Positions 1-9,165 of a stretch of DNA of 64,000 bases are shown piece by piece (positions within the stretch are counted from its first letter, which is position 1; each line of letters begins with the position of its first letter). Source of the DNA: Flammeovirgaceae bacterium UBA5585 (lineage in GTDB: Bacteria; Bacteroidota; Bacteroidia; Cytophagales; Cyclobacteriaceae); contig DILT01000003.1 in NCBI GenBank assembly GCA_002425185.1, forward strand, positions 1 to 64,000, in the 5' to 3' direction. The position numbers were made by a program, and so were the translations under genes. A model generated the notes under the pieces. That model ran no database searches. It saw nothing but the letters and a program-made list of their open reading frames with translations, and was not told the origin of the DNA.

Positions 1-30
1 TTGTTTTTTAGCCTTGCCCATAACTCTCTT

Positions 31-98
31 ATACCCGAAACAAACCTTCGCCAATACGACCACCGGTGGTTCGCTTGGCGAAGGTGGATAACGGGTAT
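31..98. repeat. 68-bp centred imperfect palindrome beside a recombinase gene
   Basis: Three nested inverted repeats share one centre (between bases 64 and 65): ATACCCG at 31-37 with CGGGTAT at 92-98, CCTTCGCCAA at 45-54 with TTGGCGAAGG at 75-84, and the perfect 12-bp palindrome ACCACCGGTGGT at 59-70. They are separated by symmetrical 7+7 and 4+4 nt internal loops. The element ends 20 bp past the stop of the tyrosine recombinase. Neither strand shows the T-run expected of an intrinsic terminator. A folded recombination site or an interspersed repeat are both possible; function is not known. Confidence 0.75.
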
Positions 99-117
99 TT
101 CTAAAAATAGAGAAGCC

Positions 118-1260
118 TTATAAGGTATCAAAGGGTGAGTTAATTTTTTGAATGCTTTTTGTGCTCACATGGGTGTATAACTCAGTCGTTTTGCTGCTTT
201 TGTGCCCTAAAATCTCTTGAATATACCGTAGGTCGGTTCCGGCTTCCAACAGGTGTGTGGCGTAACTGTGGCGCAGCCAATGTAAGGTTACCGGTTTTTT
301 AATTGTTGTTTTGGCTAAGGCCTGCCTTAGCACCAATTGCAAACTTCGGGCATCATAGGGTTGTCCTGCCACCTGGCCTTCAAATAAATAGGTCTTGGGC
401 CGATAGGCCTTAAAGTATTGCCGAAGCAATTCTAATACTTTAGGACTGAGGGGCGCAATACGGTCTTTGTTACCTTTAGCTCCCTTGATAATAAGAACCA
501 AACGTTTAGAGTCTACATGCTCAGCCTTCAGCTTCAGTAATTCCCCGCTTCGTAAACCGCAGGCGTAAATCAAACTCAGCATAGCCCTGTGTTTCAGATT
601 TGGCGAAGCCTCTAACAATGCTTTCACTTCTTCTTTGCTCAGTACATTGGGTAATGTTTTGGGCTGTTTGGGCCGGTGAATTAACTGCGGGTCAAGATTT
701 CGGTTCTCTACTACCAGAAAGAAAAGTTTTAAGGCATTTATAACCTGGTTTTGAAAGGAGGAAGAAAACCGGTTTTTAAGAATGTGTTCATTATTAAAAT
801 AAATGATATCATCAGTAGTGATGTGCTCGGTCATCTTGTTGCTGTAAAATCGTAAAAACGTCTTCAGGGCATCGGTATAGGTTTTAATAGTATTGTTGCT
901 ATAACGCTTCGACCGAAGGTATTGTATGAATTTAGCTACCTGGGCGCTCTGTCCTTCAGCAAGTGGTTCTCGGTGCGCAGTATTTTTTTCTTTACCGGCT
1001 GGTGCATTCAATTCTTTACCGGCAGGTTGTGCCTTTTTGATTACTGCTGAAAAATCAACATGCCCGAAAGGGCGTAAGGTTTTTAGTGCCGCTCTGAAAT
1101 TTACAGGCATATTTTTAATATACCAGCAACGCATGGTCTGGCTCCACTTCATGCCGTCCAGTTTCTTCAGGGCAGCCTCAATCTGGCGGTCTCGCTCAAA
1201 CCGGATGCACAACACCGGCAGGTTGCGGTGCATTGTTTTTTCGATGATTATCCGTTTCAT
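118..1260 (-). CDS. Tyrosine recombinase/integrase (XerC/D-like)
   Basis: Site-specific DNA recombinase of the tyrosine family, 380 aa. Residues about 105-190 form the SAM-like core-binding domain and about 200-375 the catalytic domain. The catalytic set is visible: Arg237 in CGLRSGE, His327 and Arg330 in HWLRH, His353 in LGH and the nucleophile Tyr362 in LYTHV. Residues 1-70 form an extra N-terminal domain containing two Trp-rich stretches, and a near-duplicated PAGKE segment lies at about residues 79-92, encoded by a short direct repeat. At 380 aa it is longer than housekeeping XerC/D (about 300 aa), so it is more likely an accessory integrase than the dif recombinase. Start is the ATG at 1260. 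The palindrome at 31-98 lies directly downstream and is a candidate substrate; that link is inference. Confidence 0.9.
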   Translation of the reverse strand: MKRIIIEKTMHRNLPVLCIRFERDRQIEAALKKLDGMKWSQTMRCWYIKNMPVNFRAALKTLRPFGHVDFSAVIKKAQPAGKELNAPAGKEKNTAHREPLAEGQSAQVAKFIQYLRSKRYSNNTIKTYTDALKTFLRFYSNKMTEHITTDDIIYFNNEHILKNRFSSSFQNQVINALKLFFLVVENRNLDPQLIHRPKQPKTLPNVLSKEEVKALLEASPNLKHRAMLSLIYACGLRSGELLKLKAEHVDSKRLVLIIKGAKGNKDRIAPLSPKVLELLRQYFKAYRPKTYLFEGQVAGQPYDARSLQLVLRQALAKTTIKKPVTLHWLRHSYATHLLEAGTDLRYIQEILGHKSSKTTELYTHVSTKSIQKINSPFDTL

Positions 1261-1388
1261 CAGGCTTTCGGGTTACTAAAGTTAGTGCCTTAACTGAATA
1301 TTGGGAAATACCTGATATTCGATAAAAACCTATCCCATCACGTATAGGGGTTCACCATCAAACCTACCTTTTTTCTTTTCACGGAAAA

Positions 1389-1398
1389 CAGTACTTTG
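1389..1398 (+). promoter_or_regulatory. Possible -7 promoter element (TACTTTG)
   Basis: The decamer CAGTACTTTG lies 28 bp before the start codon of the Gfo/Idh gene. The identical decamer precedes the LacI-family gene at 24961-24970 by a similar distance (24 bp). It resembles the Bacteroidota -7 element TAnnTTTG but is one base short, and no clear -33 TTTG is present, so this is a tentative call based on the repeated position. Confidence 0.35.
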
Positions 1399-1426
1399 AA
1401 ACCTGTTCAACTAACTGAAAATTTCC

Positions 1427-2863
1427 ATGACACCCCGTAACAGCCGCAGAAGTTTTATTAAGCAGGTCGGGCTTGCAGCCGCTGCCTTCACCATAGTACC
1501 CCGCCATGTATTGGGCGGAAAAGGTTTTTTAGCGCCCAGTGATACCTTATCCGTTGCCGGCATCGGGGTGGGGGGTATGGGCAATGGCGATATCAACGGA
1601 ATAGCCGGTACAAACAAAGCTGTCATTTCTTTCCTCTGCGATGTGGATGACCGCAGGGCTGCCAATGCCAAAAAGAATTTCCCCAAGGCTAAATACTATA
1701 AAGATTTTCGGGTAATGCTCGATAAGGAGCATAGGAGCATTGATGCTGTTTCGGTGTCTACACCCGATCATAACCATGCCGTGCAAGCCATGGCAGCCAT
1801 GCAGTTGGGCAAGCACGTGTATGTACAAAAGCCCCTAACGCATGATATCTATGAGGCACGCATGCTCACCGAAGCAGCCAAAAAATATAAGGTAGTAACA
1901 CAAATGGGTAACCAGGGCTCATCCGGTGATGGCGTGCGCCAGTTAATGGAATGGTACCAGGCCGGCCTTATTGGTGAGGTGCATACCGTGTATTGCTGGA
2001 CGAACCGCCCCGTGTGGCCGCAAGGCATTCCCTGGCCTTCGCAAAAAGCCGAAGTGCCAAAGGAACTTGATTGGGATTTATGGTTAGGCACCGCGCCTTA
2101 CAAAGATTACATCGACAACCTGGTTCCGTTTAACTGGCGCGGCTGGTGGGATTATGGAACCGGTGCCCTGGGCGATATGGCCTGCCACATTGTTGAGCCA
2201 CCATTCCGCGTGCTGGAACTGGGTTACCCGATTGATGTGCAGGCCAGTGTTGGCAGTGTATATGTCGGTGAATTCAGAAGAGGCTATTTCCCCGAAAGTT
2301 GCCCGCCCTCGTCACATATTGTTATGACATTCCCTGAACGGGGCAGCAAACCAAAAGTAAAAGTGCATTGGATGGATGGCGGCATACAGCCCGAGCGCCC
2401 GGAAGAATTGGGCCCGAATGAACAGTTTGGTGACGGTGGCAATGGTGCTTTGTTTATCGGAACAAAAGGTAAGATGATGTGCGGTACCTACGGTATACTG
2501 CCAAAACTTTTACCCACTTCAAGAACCCAGGAAGTAAACGTGCCTCAAACGATTAAGCGTGTGCCCAATGGCGACAGGGGGCACTATGCCAACTGGGTAG
2601 AAGGATGTTTGGCAGGATACGGAAAGACAGAACTAAGCTCTCCGTTTGAAATTGCCGGACCGCTTACCGAGATGGTGCTGATGGGCAACCTCGCCATACG
2701 CAGCCACGATATACGCTTCCCACGAAAAGATAATCCCAATCAATTCGATTACCCGGGCAGAGACATCAAGTTGTTGTGGGATGGAGTAAACATGAAAATC
2801 ACCAACTTTGATGAAGCCAACCAGTTTGTGAAGCGGGAGTATCGTGCCGGCTGGAAATTGTAA
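1427..2863 (+). CDS. Gfo/Idh/MocA family oxidoreductase, Tat-exported
   Basis: Predicted NAD(P)-dependent sugar or inositol dehydrogenase-like protein, 478 aa. The N-terminus carries a twin-arginine signal (RRSFIKQ at residues 7-13, then a hydrophobic stretch), so the protein is probably exported folded with its cofactor. The Rossmann motif GIGVGGMG is at 45-52. The usual EKP catalytic lysine motif appears as QKP at 134-136. The C-terminal half is the alpha/beta substrate domain typical of the family. Substrate cannot be read from the sequence. Secreted members are common in Bacteroidota carbohydrate loci, but the next genes (SDR, Nudix) do not define a pathway. The SDR gene follows after 7 bp, so the two are probably co-transcribed. 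Confidence 0.88.
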   Translation: MTPRNSRRSFIKQVGLAAAAFTIVPRHVLGGKGFLAPSDTLSVAGIGVGGMGNGDINGIAGTNKAVISFLCDVDDRRAANAKKNFPKAKYYKDFRVMLDKEHRSIDAVSVSTPDHNHAVQAMAAMQLGKHVYVQKPLTHDIYEARMLTEAAKKYKVVTQMGNQGSSGDGVRQLMEWYQAGLIGEVHTVYCWTNRPVWPQGIPWPSQKAEVPKELDWDLWLGTAPYKDYIDNLVPFNWRGWWDYGTGALGDMACHIVEPPFRVLELGYPIDVQASVGSVYVGEFRRGYFPESCPPSSHIVMTFPERGSKPKVKVHWMDGGIQPERPEELGPNEQFGDGGNGALFIGTKGKMMCGTYGILPKLLPTSRTQEVNVPQTIKRVPNGDRGHYANWVEGCLAGYGKTELSSPFEIAGPLTEMVLMGNLAIRSHDIRFPRKDNPNQFDYPGRDIKLLWDGVNMKITNFDEANQFVKREYRAGWKL

Positions 2864-2870
2864 CTAATCT

Positions 2871-3665
2871 ATGTTTAAAGGTAAAGTTGTTTGGATTACC
2901 GGTGCATCTTCCGGTATAGGTGAGTCGTTGGTGTACGCTTTTGCGAGACAAGGTGCAAAGCTTGTTTTATCGGCCAGAAGGGTAGAAGAGTTGCAGCGGG
3001 TAAGAGCAACCGCCAACTTGCCTGCTGACGATTGTTTAATTCTTCCGCTGGATGTGTCGGATACAGAATCTGTCGCCACACTATCGAAACAGGTGTACGA
3101 CCGGTTTGGAAAAATTGATATCCTGATCAACAACGCAGGCGTGAGTCACTGGACGAAAGTCAAAGATTTGTCGCTGGAGGTAATCCATAAAATTTTCAAC
3201 GTAAACTTTTTTGGAGGCATTGCGCTCACAAAAGCCGTGCTTCCGCAGATGCTGGCAAGCAAACGCGGACACATGGTGGTGATCTCCAGTGTATTGGGTA
3301 AGATGGTAGTTCAAAAGCAAGCGGCTTATAATGCCAGCAAACATGCGCTGCAGGGATTTTACGACACATTGCGTTTGGAAGTAGCGCAGGATGGAGTCGG
3401 TGTGTTGTTGGTTTGTCCGGGATTTGTGCGTACCAACGTTGCGAAAAATTCATTGAATAAAGATGGTGTGGCCATCAATCAGGATAACGATAAAATAGCA
3501 AAGGGGCTCGATCCGGATGATGTGGCCGAAAAAATTTTAGAGGCCATAGAAAAGAATAAAGATGAAATTATCATTGCCGGACGACCTGAGCGTACCGGCA
3601 TCTTGTTAAAACGCTTATTTCCTTCGTTATTCGCCCGAATGATGCGTAAGCGAAAACTACTGTAA
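2871..3665 (+). CDS. Short-chain dehydrogenase/reductase (SDR family)
   Basis: Classical SDR oxidoreductase, 264 aa. The cofactor loop TGASSGIG is at residues 10-17, NNAG at 87-90, the catalytic Ser near 139-140, and Tyr153 with Lys157 in YNASK. The overall pattern resembles DHRS7-like reductases, with a basic C-terminus (RMMRKRKLL). The substrate is unknown. It lies in a tight row with the upstream Gfo/Idh gene and the downstream Nudix gene (2-bp gap). Confidence 0.9.
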   Translation: MFKGKVVWITGASSGIGESLVYAFARQGAKLVLSARRVEELQRVRATANLPADDCLILPLDVSDTESVATLSKQVYDRFGKIDILINNAGVSHWTKVKDLSLEVIHKIFNVNFFGGIALTKAVLPQMLASKRGHMVVISSVLGKMVVQKQAAYNASKHALQGFYDTLRLEVAQDGVGVLLVCPGFVRTNVAKNSLNKDGVAINQDNDKIAKGLDPDDVAEKILEAIEKNKDEIIIAGRPERTGILLKRLFPSLFARMMRKRKLL

Positions 3666-3667
3666 GC

Positions 3668-4312
3668 ATGCTTGGTTTAGTGGAATTGGTGGAGAAGTTG
3701 CAGGAGCGGCTAAAAGGTGAATTGCCGGGTGCAAAAGCACATGAGTTGCTGCGCGCAACACCGGTTGGTACTACACTTCCTGCGTTTGACCATAAAATGC
3801 CACCCAAACCCGGCAGTGTTTTAATTCTACTCTATCCCGAATCAAACGAAATCTATTTTCCGCTAATCAAGCGCCCCGACTATTTGGGTGCGCATAGCGG
3901 CCAGGTTAGTTTTCCGGGGGGCAAAGCGGAACCTGGTGAAACCGTTTTTGACACTGCCTTGCGCGAAGCGCATGAAGAGATTGGTATTCAACCTTCTCAT
4001 GTAAAAATTTTAGGAACACTGAGTGAATTCTTTGTGGTCCCCAGTAATTTTTTAGTAACGCCAGTAATTGGCGTGGCACAGGGAAAACCAATTTGGGTTC
4101 CTGATCAGCATGAAGTGGCACGCGTGCTTCACGGCCGGTTGGAAAATATTCTTGGTGAAGATGCGATACGCACCCAGGAGATTTTGGCCGCAGGCCGTTA
4201 CCGGATGCTGGCTCCGCATTTTGAAGTTGAAGGGGAAATTGTTTGGGGTGCTACCGCGATGATGTTGAATGAATTTCGATGGGTAATTGGGGAGGTAATG
4301 GATAATCATTAA
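3668..4312 (+). CDS. Nudix hydrolase, CoA pyrophosphatase-like
   Basis: Nudix hydrolase of 214 aa. The Nudix box begins at Gly85 (GGKAEPGET) and ends with REAHEEIGI at about 99-107, supplying the metal-binding glutamates. The preceding segment HSGQVSFPGG is characteristic of the NudL/YeaB group that cleaves coenzyme A to phosphopantetheine and 3',5'-ADP. This subgroup assignment rests on the motif only; other nucleotide substrates remain possible. It is the last gene of a three-gene row and ends in a strong terminator at 4311-4338. Confidence 0.88.
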   Translation: MLGLVELVEKLQERLKGELPGAKAHELLRATPVGTTLPAFDHKMPPKPGSVLILLYPESNEIYFPLIKRPDYLGAHSGQVSFPGGKAEPGETVFDTALREAHEEIGIQPSHVKILGTLSEFFVVPSNFLVTPVIGVAQGKPIWVPDQHEVARVLHGRLENILGEDAIRTQEILAAGRYRMLAPHFEVEGEIVWGATAMMLNEFRWVIGEVMDNH

Positions 4313-4338
4313 AAAAGCCGGTGGTAACCGGCTTTTTT
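4311..4338. terminator. Bidirectional intrinsic terminator
   Basis: Perfect 11-bp inverted repeat, AAAAAAGCCGG at 4311-4321 and CCGGCTTTTTT at 4328-4338, with a 6-nt loop. It gives a GC-rich stem followed by a T-run on both strands. It sits between the convergent Nudix and aconitase genes and can stop transcription from both sides. Confidence 0.92.
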
Positions 4339-4343
4339 AAATT

Positions 4344-6848
4344 TTAACGTCTGCGTTTTTTCGCTCCGGCTTTTTTCTTCACCGGCTTTCTAACAACCTT
4401 CTTGGTTTTTGAAGGTCTGCTAACTTTCTTAGTAGACTTTTTTACAACCTTTTTCTTCGTTGCCTTCTTCACCACTTTCTTGGCGGAAGTCTTCTTCACT
4501 ACTTTCTTTTTGGTTGCTGACTTCTTCACAGTTTTCTTCACAGTTGCTTTTTTCACAACCTTTTTAGGAGAAGATTTTTTAGCTGGTTTGATATCCTTCG
4601 CCATTAAGTTTAATGCTGAGCCTGCCTTAAACCATTCTATCTGCCCGGCATTGTAAGTATGATTTACCTTAATGGTATCACGGCTGCCATCTTTATGCTT
4701 CAACACCAGTGTTAACTGCTTGTCCGGAGCAAACGAAGTCAGGTCAACAATATCAATGGTGTCATCTTCCAGAATTTTATCATAATCAGCTTCATTGGCA
4801 AAAGTCAACGCCAGCATACCTTGCTTTTTCAAATTGGTTTCATGTATGCGCGCAAATGATTTAACAAGAATAACGCGAATTCCTAAATGACGTGGTTGCA
4901 TGGCCGCATGCTCGCGTGATGAACCTTCGCCATAGTTGTGGTCGCCCACCACAAGAGTAGAAATTCCAGCGGCTTTGTAAGCGCGTTGGGTAGCGGGCAC
5001 CGGTCCGTATTCTCCGGTAAGTTGATTCTTAACGTTGTCAGTTTTTTCGTTGAAATAATTTACTGCTCCGGTTAAGGTGTTGTTGGCAATATTATCCAGG
5101 TGGCCACGGAAACGCAACCACGGGCCCGCCATGGAAATATGATCGGTAGTGCATTTTCCCTTTGCCTTAATCAGCAGTTTCATGTCGGTAAGATTTTTTC
5201 CATCCCACGCCTTAAACGGGCTTAACGCCTGCAGGCGGTTGGAGTCAGGCGCAATTTTGACCTGAACTTTACTTCCGTCTTTGGCTGGGGCAATGTATCC
5301 GGCATCTTCTACATCAAATCCTCTTGGCGGAAATTCATGGCCGGTGGGTTCATCAAGTTTTACATGCTGCCCGTCTTCGTTGACAAGCGTATCTTTTAGT
5401 GGATTGAAGGTTAGATCTCCTGCAATGGCAAATGCTGTAGTGATTTCCGGTGAAGCCACAAATGCATGGGTGTTTGGGTTACCATCATTACGCTTTGCAA
5501 AGTTTCTGTTAAACGAAGTAATGATGGAGTTTTTCCGGTTCGGATCGTTGGTATGACGTGCCCACTGGCCAATACACGGGCCGCAGGCGTTAGCCAACAC
5601 CACGCCACCCATTTTTTCGAAAACACCCAGGTAGCCGTCTCGCTCAACGGTATAGCGCACCTGCTCTGATCCGGGGGTTATGGTAAACTCTGCTTTTGTT
5701 TTGAGTTTTTTATCTACGGCTTGTTTGGCCAATGATGCGGAACGCGTGATGTCTTCATACGAAGAGTTTGTGCACGATCCGATCAACCCAACTTCAAGTT
5801 CTTTCGGCCAGCCGTTCTTACGTACTTCATCGGCAAATTGTGATATAGGAATAGCTCTGTCGGGCGTGAACGGTCCATTAACATGGGGTTCAAGTGTTGA
5901 GAGATCAATTTCTATTACCTGATCGAAATATTTTTCCGGGTTAGCGTAAACCTCCGGATCACCGGTTAAATGTTCTTTAACGGAGTTGGCCAGGTCGGCT
6001 ACTTCTTTGCGTCCGGTACCGCGCAGGTACTCAGCCATCTTCTCATCGTACCCAAAGGTTGATGTGGTGGCACCAATTTCGGCACCCATGTTACAGATAG
6101 TTCCCTTGCCGGTACAGGATAATGTCAATGCACCCGGTCCGAAGTATTCAACAATAGCACCGGTACCACCTTTTACCGTGAGTATACCGGCTACTTTCAA
6201 AATCACATCTTTGGCGGAAGTCCAGCCGCTTAGCTTACCCGTAAGCTTCACGCCAATAAGTTTGGGGAATTTTAACTCCCATGGCATACCGGCCATTACA
6301 TCCACGGCATCGGCACCGCCAACACCAATAGCCACCATGCCCAATCCACCGGCATTTACGGTATGCGAATCGGTTCCGATCATCATACCTCCGGGGAAGG
6401 CGTAATTCTCCAGCACTACCTGGTGAATGATACCGGCACCGGGTTTCCAGAATCCGATACCATATTTATTGGAGACTGACTCCAGGAAATTGAACACTTC
6501 ACCGCTGGCGGTTAATGATTCTTTCAGGTCCTGCGAGGCACCATTTTTTGCCAGGATCAGGTGATCGCAATGTACCGTAGAGGGCACACGCACTTTGGGT
6601 ATACCGGCCGACATGAATTGAAGCAAGGCCATTTGTGCTGTGGCATCCTGCATGGCCACACGGTCGGGTGAAAAGTTTACATATGATTTGCCCCGCCCGA
6701 AAGGCTGTACGGGCTGATCTTCATGCAGATGGGCGTAGAGTATTTTTTCGGAAAGGGTGAGGGGTTTACCAACCACCTTACGCGCCTTGGCTATTCGCCC
6801 CGGCAAGGCCTTGTAGGCCGCTTTAATCATGTCTAAATCAAAAACCAT
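4344..6848 (-). CDS. Aconitate hydratase with lysine-rich C-terminal tail
   Basis: TCA-cycle enzyme interconverting citrate and isocitrate through a [4Fe-4S] cluster; 834 aa. Residues 1-753 match the length and layout of the mitochondrial-type aconitase. The cluster cysteines are visible as Cys359 (GSCTNSS), Cys422 and Cys425 (CGPCIG). The swivel domain includes [15 protein letters not shown]. The tail, residues 754-834 (encoded at 4347-4589), is unusual: 36 Lys and 5 Arg among 81 residues, no acidic residue, and repeats of the type KKVVKK/KKTVKK, like histone H1 or AlgP tails. It is in frame with no sign of frameshift. Nucleic-acid binding by the tail is inference. Citrate synthase lies far away at 60.6 kb. 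The start ATG at 6848 leaves a 143-bp divergent promoter region shared with the carotenoid genes. Confidence 0.95.
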   Translation of the reverse strand: MVFDLDMIKAAYKALPGRIAKARKVVGKPLTLSEKILYAHLHEDQPVQPFGRGKSYVNFSPDRVAMQDATAQMALLQFMSAGIPKVRVPSTVHCDHLILAKNGASQDLKESLTASGEVFNFLESVSNKYGIGFWKPGAGIIHQVVLENYAFPGGMMIGTDSHTVNAGGLGMVAIGVGGADAVDVMAGMPWELKFPKLIGVKLTGKLSGWTSAKDVILKVAGILTVKGGTGAIVEYFGPGALTLSCTGKGTICNMGAEIGATTSTFGYDEKMAEYLRGTGRKEVADLANSVKEHLTGDPEVYANPEKYFDQVIEIDLSTLEPHVNGPFTPDRAIPISQFADEVRKNGWPKELEVGLIGSCTNSSYEDITRSASLAKQAVDKKLKTKAEFTITPGSEQVRYTVERDGYLGVFEKMGGVVLANACGPCIGQWARHTNDPNRKNSIITSFNRNFAKRNDGNPNTHAFVASPEITTAFAIAGDLTFNPLKDTLVNEDGQHVKLDEPTGHEFPPRGFDVEDAGYIAPAKDGSKVQVKIAPDSNRLQALSPFKAWDGKNLTDMKLLIKAKGKCTTDHISMAGPWLRFRGHLDNIANNTLTGAVNYFNEKTDNVKNQLTGEYGPVPATQRAYKAAGISTLVVGDHNYGEGSSREHAAMQPRHLGIRVILVKSFARIHETNLKKQGMLALTFANEADYDKILEDDTIDIVDLTSFAPDKQLTLVLKHKDGSRDTIKVNHTYNAGQIEWFKAGSALNLMAKDIKPAKKSSPKKVVKKATVKKTVKKSATKKKVVKKTSAKKVVKKATKKKVVKKSTKKVSRPSKTKKVVRKPVKKKAGAKKRRR

Positions 6849-6991
6849 AAGTGTTCATTTTTAGGACTGCTAAACTACGAATTATTTAGTTTTTCCAATG
6901 GTTTTGGCGGTTATGAATCGGTTTTCAGGTGGTTAAAGAAGGCTGCATTGAGGGGATAACTTTTTGCTTTTGCCGGTGTTGATGATTCCGG

Positions 6992-8461
6992 ATGAAGGCA
7001 ATCGTTATCGGGTCGGGAATAGCAGGTTTGGCCACCGCCAACCGGCTGCGTGCCGAAGGTTTTGATGTGCAGATTTTTGAAGCCAACGCTTACCCGGGCG
7101 GAAAGCTTACGGCATTTAATCAATCCGGCTACCGCTTCGATGCCGGCCCCTCCTTATTTACGATGCCACATTTTCTGGATGATGTGTTTATTGCCTGCGG
7201 CCGTAATCCCCGTGATTATTATCAGTACAAAAGGATAGGTGTTACCTGTAACTACTTCTATGAAGATGGCACCCAACTTACCGCCTACGCTGATCGGGAG
7301 AAACTGGTAAAAGAGGTTTCTGTCAAACTTCATGTCCCTGAAAACATTATTCGAAACTATCTTGAGCTTTCAAAAACATTATACGAATCGGCAGGGCGAA
7401 TTTTTATTGAACAACCCCTGCAACGCTGGCGTACCTGGCTATCCAAAGCAGTGGCAAAAGCGTTGTTAAAAATTCCAAAGATGGGGCTGTTCACGAGTTT
7501 GAACCAGTTCAATGAAAAGCACCTCCAGGAACCACGACTTGTTCAACTGTTCAACCGGTATGCTACCTACAACGGATCAGATCCCTATCAGGCCCCGGGA
7601 ATCCTGAGCACCATTCCGCACCTGGAATTTAATGTTGGTACGTTTTTACCCGAAGGCGGCATGCATGCCATCACGCAAGCCCTGGTGCACCTGGCCGCTG
7701 ACCAGGGTATTTCGGTTATCTACGACTCGCCTGTTGATGAAATTGTAGTGAGCGATGGAAAAGCGATTGGTGTTTTATCAAAAGGCAAACGTTGCGAAGC
7801 CGATGTGGTGATAAGCAACATGGATGTATATTTTACCTGGCGCCACTTACTTCGAAATATCCCTCCACCCGAACGCACACTGAATCAGGAGCGCTCCAGT
7901 TCGGCCTTGATTTTTTACTGGGGTGTGAAAAGAACATTTGAAGAACTCAGTTTGCATAACATTTTTTTTTCTGAGGATTATCGCAAAGAATTTGAAATGC
8001 TGTTTCAGCAGAAGCAGGTATCGGATGACCCCACCATTTATATAAACATTACCTCAAAATATATTGCTTCCGATGCGCCTGCAGGTTGTGAAAACTGGTT
8101 TGTGATGATAAATGTACCCGCCAATGACGGCCAGGATTGGGATGGTATAATTACAAAAGCCAGAAAAAATATTCTGACAAAATTAAACCGGCTATTGAAG
8201 GTTGAGGTGGAGCATTTTATTGAAAGCGAATCGGTTCTTGATCCGCGCTCCATTGAACTGCGAACACGTTCATATAAGGGTGCCTTATACGGTACAAGTT
8301 CCAACAACAGGTATGCTGCGTTTCTGCGCCATGCTAACCAAAGCCCCCGAATAACGAACCTCTATTTTTGCGGAGGAAGTGTTCACCCGGGTGGGGGAAT
8401 TCCGCTTTGCCTGCAGTCGGCAAAAATCACCGCTGATTTGGTGAGTAAACACTTTGATTGA
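6992..8461 (+). CDS. Phytoene desaturase family oxidoreductase (CrtI/CrtD-like)
   Basis: FAD-dependent carotenoid desaturase of 489 aa. The dinucleotide fold begins at residue 5 (VIGSGIAG, then Glu30 in IFEAN and PGGK). The C-terminus carries the family signature FCGGSVHPGGGIP. Such enzymes introduce double bonds into phytoene or hydroxycarotenoids. Pairing with a CruF-type gene 17 bp downstream favours a CrtD-like role (3,4-desaturation of a 1-hydroxycarotenoid) over first-step phytoene desaturation; this is inferred from context. No phytoene synthase or cyclase is present in this window. It probably acts at the membrane. Confidence 0.88.
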   Translation: MKAIVIGSGIAGLATANRLRAEGFDVQIFEANAYPGGKLTAFNQSGYRFDAGPSLFTMPHFLDDVFIACGRNPRDYYQYKRIGVTCNYFYEDGTQLTAYADREKLVKEVSVKLHVPENIIRNYLELSKTLYESAGRIFIEQPLQRWRTWLSKAVAKALLKIPKMGLFTSLNQFNEKHLQEPRLVQLFNRYATYNGSDPYQAPGILSTIPHLEFNVGTFLPEGGMHAITQALVHLAADQGISVIYDSPVDEIVVSDGKAIGVLSKGKRCEADVVISNMDVYFTWRHLLRNIPPPERTLNQERSSSALIFYWGVKRTFEELSLHNIFFSEDYRKEFEMLFQQKQVSDDPTIYINITSKYIASDAPAGCENWFVMINVPANDGQDWDGIITKARKNILTKLNRLLKVEVEHFIESESVLDPRSIELRTRSYKGALYGTSSNNRYAAFLRHANQSPRITNLYFCGGSVHPGGGIPLCLQSAKITADLVSKHFD

Positions 8462-8478
8462 AAGGTTGTTAATGAAAC

Positions 8479-9165
8479 ATGATTGCGCGTTTTTACCAGG
8501 GTTTACAAGCTTCTCTTCTATCATACTCTATCCCACTGGTGGTGACTATGCACATGGTAGGTATTGTAGGGTTGCTTTCACCTTTTCAGGAGTTTTTCAG
8601 ATTACTGACCCCGTTTAACCTTGCGGTTAGCGCTTTTTTGTTATGGTTGAACCATGCCGATCGCTCGCTATCTTTCTTCATGTTTGCCCTTACGGTATTT
8701 ACCCTGGGCTTTGGCGTTGAATTTCTCGGGGTTCAATACGGCTTCATTTTCGGGGAATATTCGTATGGGGCAACGCTTGGCCCGAAACTTTTTGGCGTAC
8801 CGGTTATTATCGGGTTGAACTGGTTGCTGGTAATTTATTGCATTGCCGTATTAACGGATTCGTTGGCTATCCATATACTTCCTAAAATTTTGTTGGGTGC
8901 TTTTCTGGCGGTTTTAATGGATGCGCTAATTGAACCGGTAGCCATTCGCTTTGACTTCTGGAGTTGGAAAGGCGGGGTGGTACCTGTGCAAAATTACATT
9001 GGCTGGTTTATTGTTTCCATGGCTATGCTCTTCTTCTTTCATCTGTATCGGGTGAAATCTGAAAACCGTCTGGCGTTGCCGTATTATTTTGTCCAGCTTT
9101 TTTTCTTCCTGGTGTTAGCGTCTGCTAAAAGTGTATTTTCTTTCCTGGGCGTTATTTTGTATTGA
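8479..9165 (+). CDS. Carotenoid biosynthesis protein, CruF family
   Basis: Integral membrane protein of 228 aa with about seven hydrophobic segments. It shows features of the CruF/DUF422 carotenoid 1',2'-hydratase family (for example FGVEFLGVQYG, GVPVIIGLNW and DALIEPVA). These enzymes hydrate the psi end of acyclic carotenoids. It follows the desaturase by 17 bp, so the two are probably one transcript. The end overlaps the convergent folE gene by 14 bp. Family assignment is good; the exact product is unknown. Confidence 0.85.
   Translation: MIARFYQGLQASLLSYSIPLVVTMHMVGIVGLLSPFQEFFRLLTPFNLAVSAFLLWLNHADRSLSFFMFALTVFTLGFGVEFLGVQYGFIFGEYSYGATLGPKLFGVPVIIGLNWLLVIYCIAVLTDSLAIHILPKILLGAFLAVLMDALIEPVAIRFDFWSWKGGVVPVQNYIGWFIVSMAMLFFFHLYRVKSENRLALPYYFVQLFFFLVLASAKSVFSFLGVILY

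Noticed and set aside
926..1279. 117-codon open frame on the plus strand across the recombinase start
   Set aside because: Antisense to the recombinase N-terminal region; low-quality composition and no start context.
4402..4656. Open frame on the plus strand encoding a very hydrophobic Phe/Thr-rich peptide
   Set aside because: It is the antisense of the lysine-rich aconitase tail; AAG/AAA repeats read backwards give Phe and Leu codons. No promoter or independent evidence.
5986..6405. 139-codon open frame on the plus strand
   Set aside because: Antisense shadow of the aconitase catalytic domain; Pro/Ser-rich nonsense typical of such shadows.
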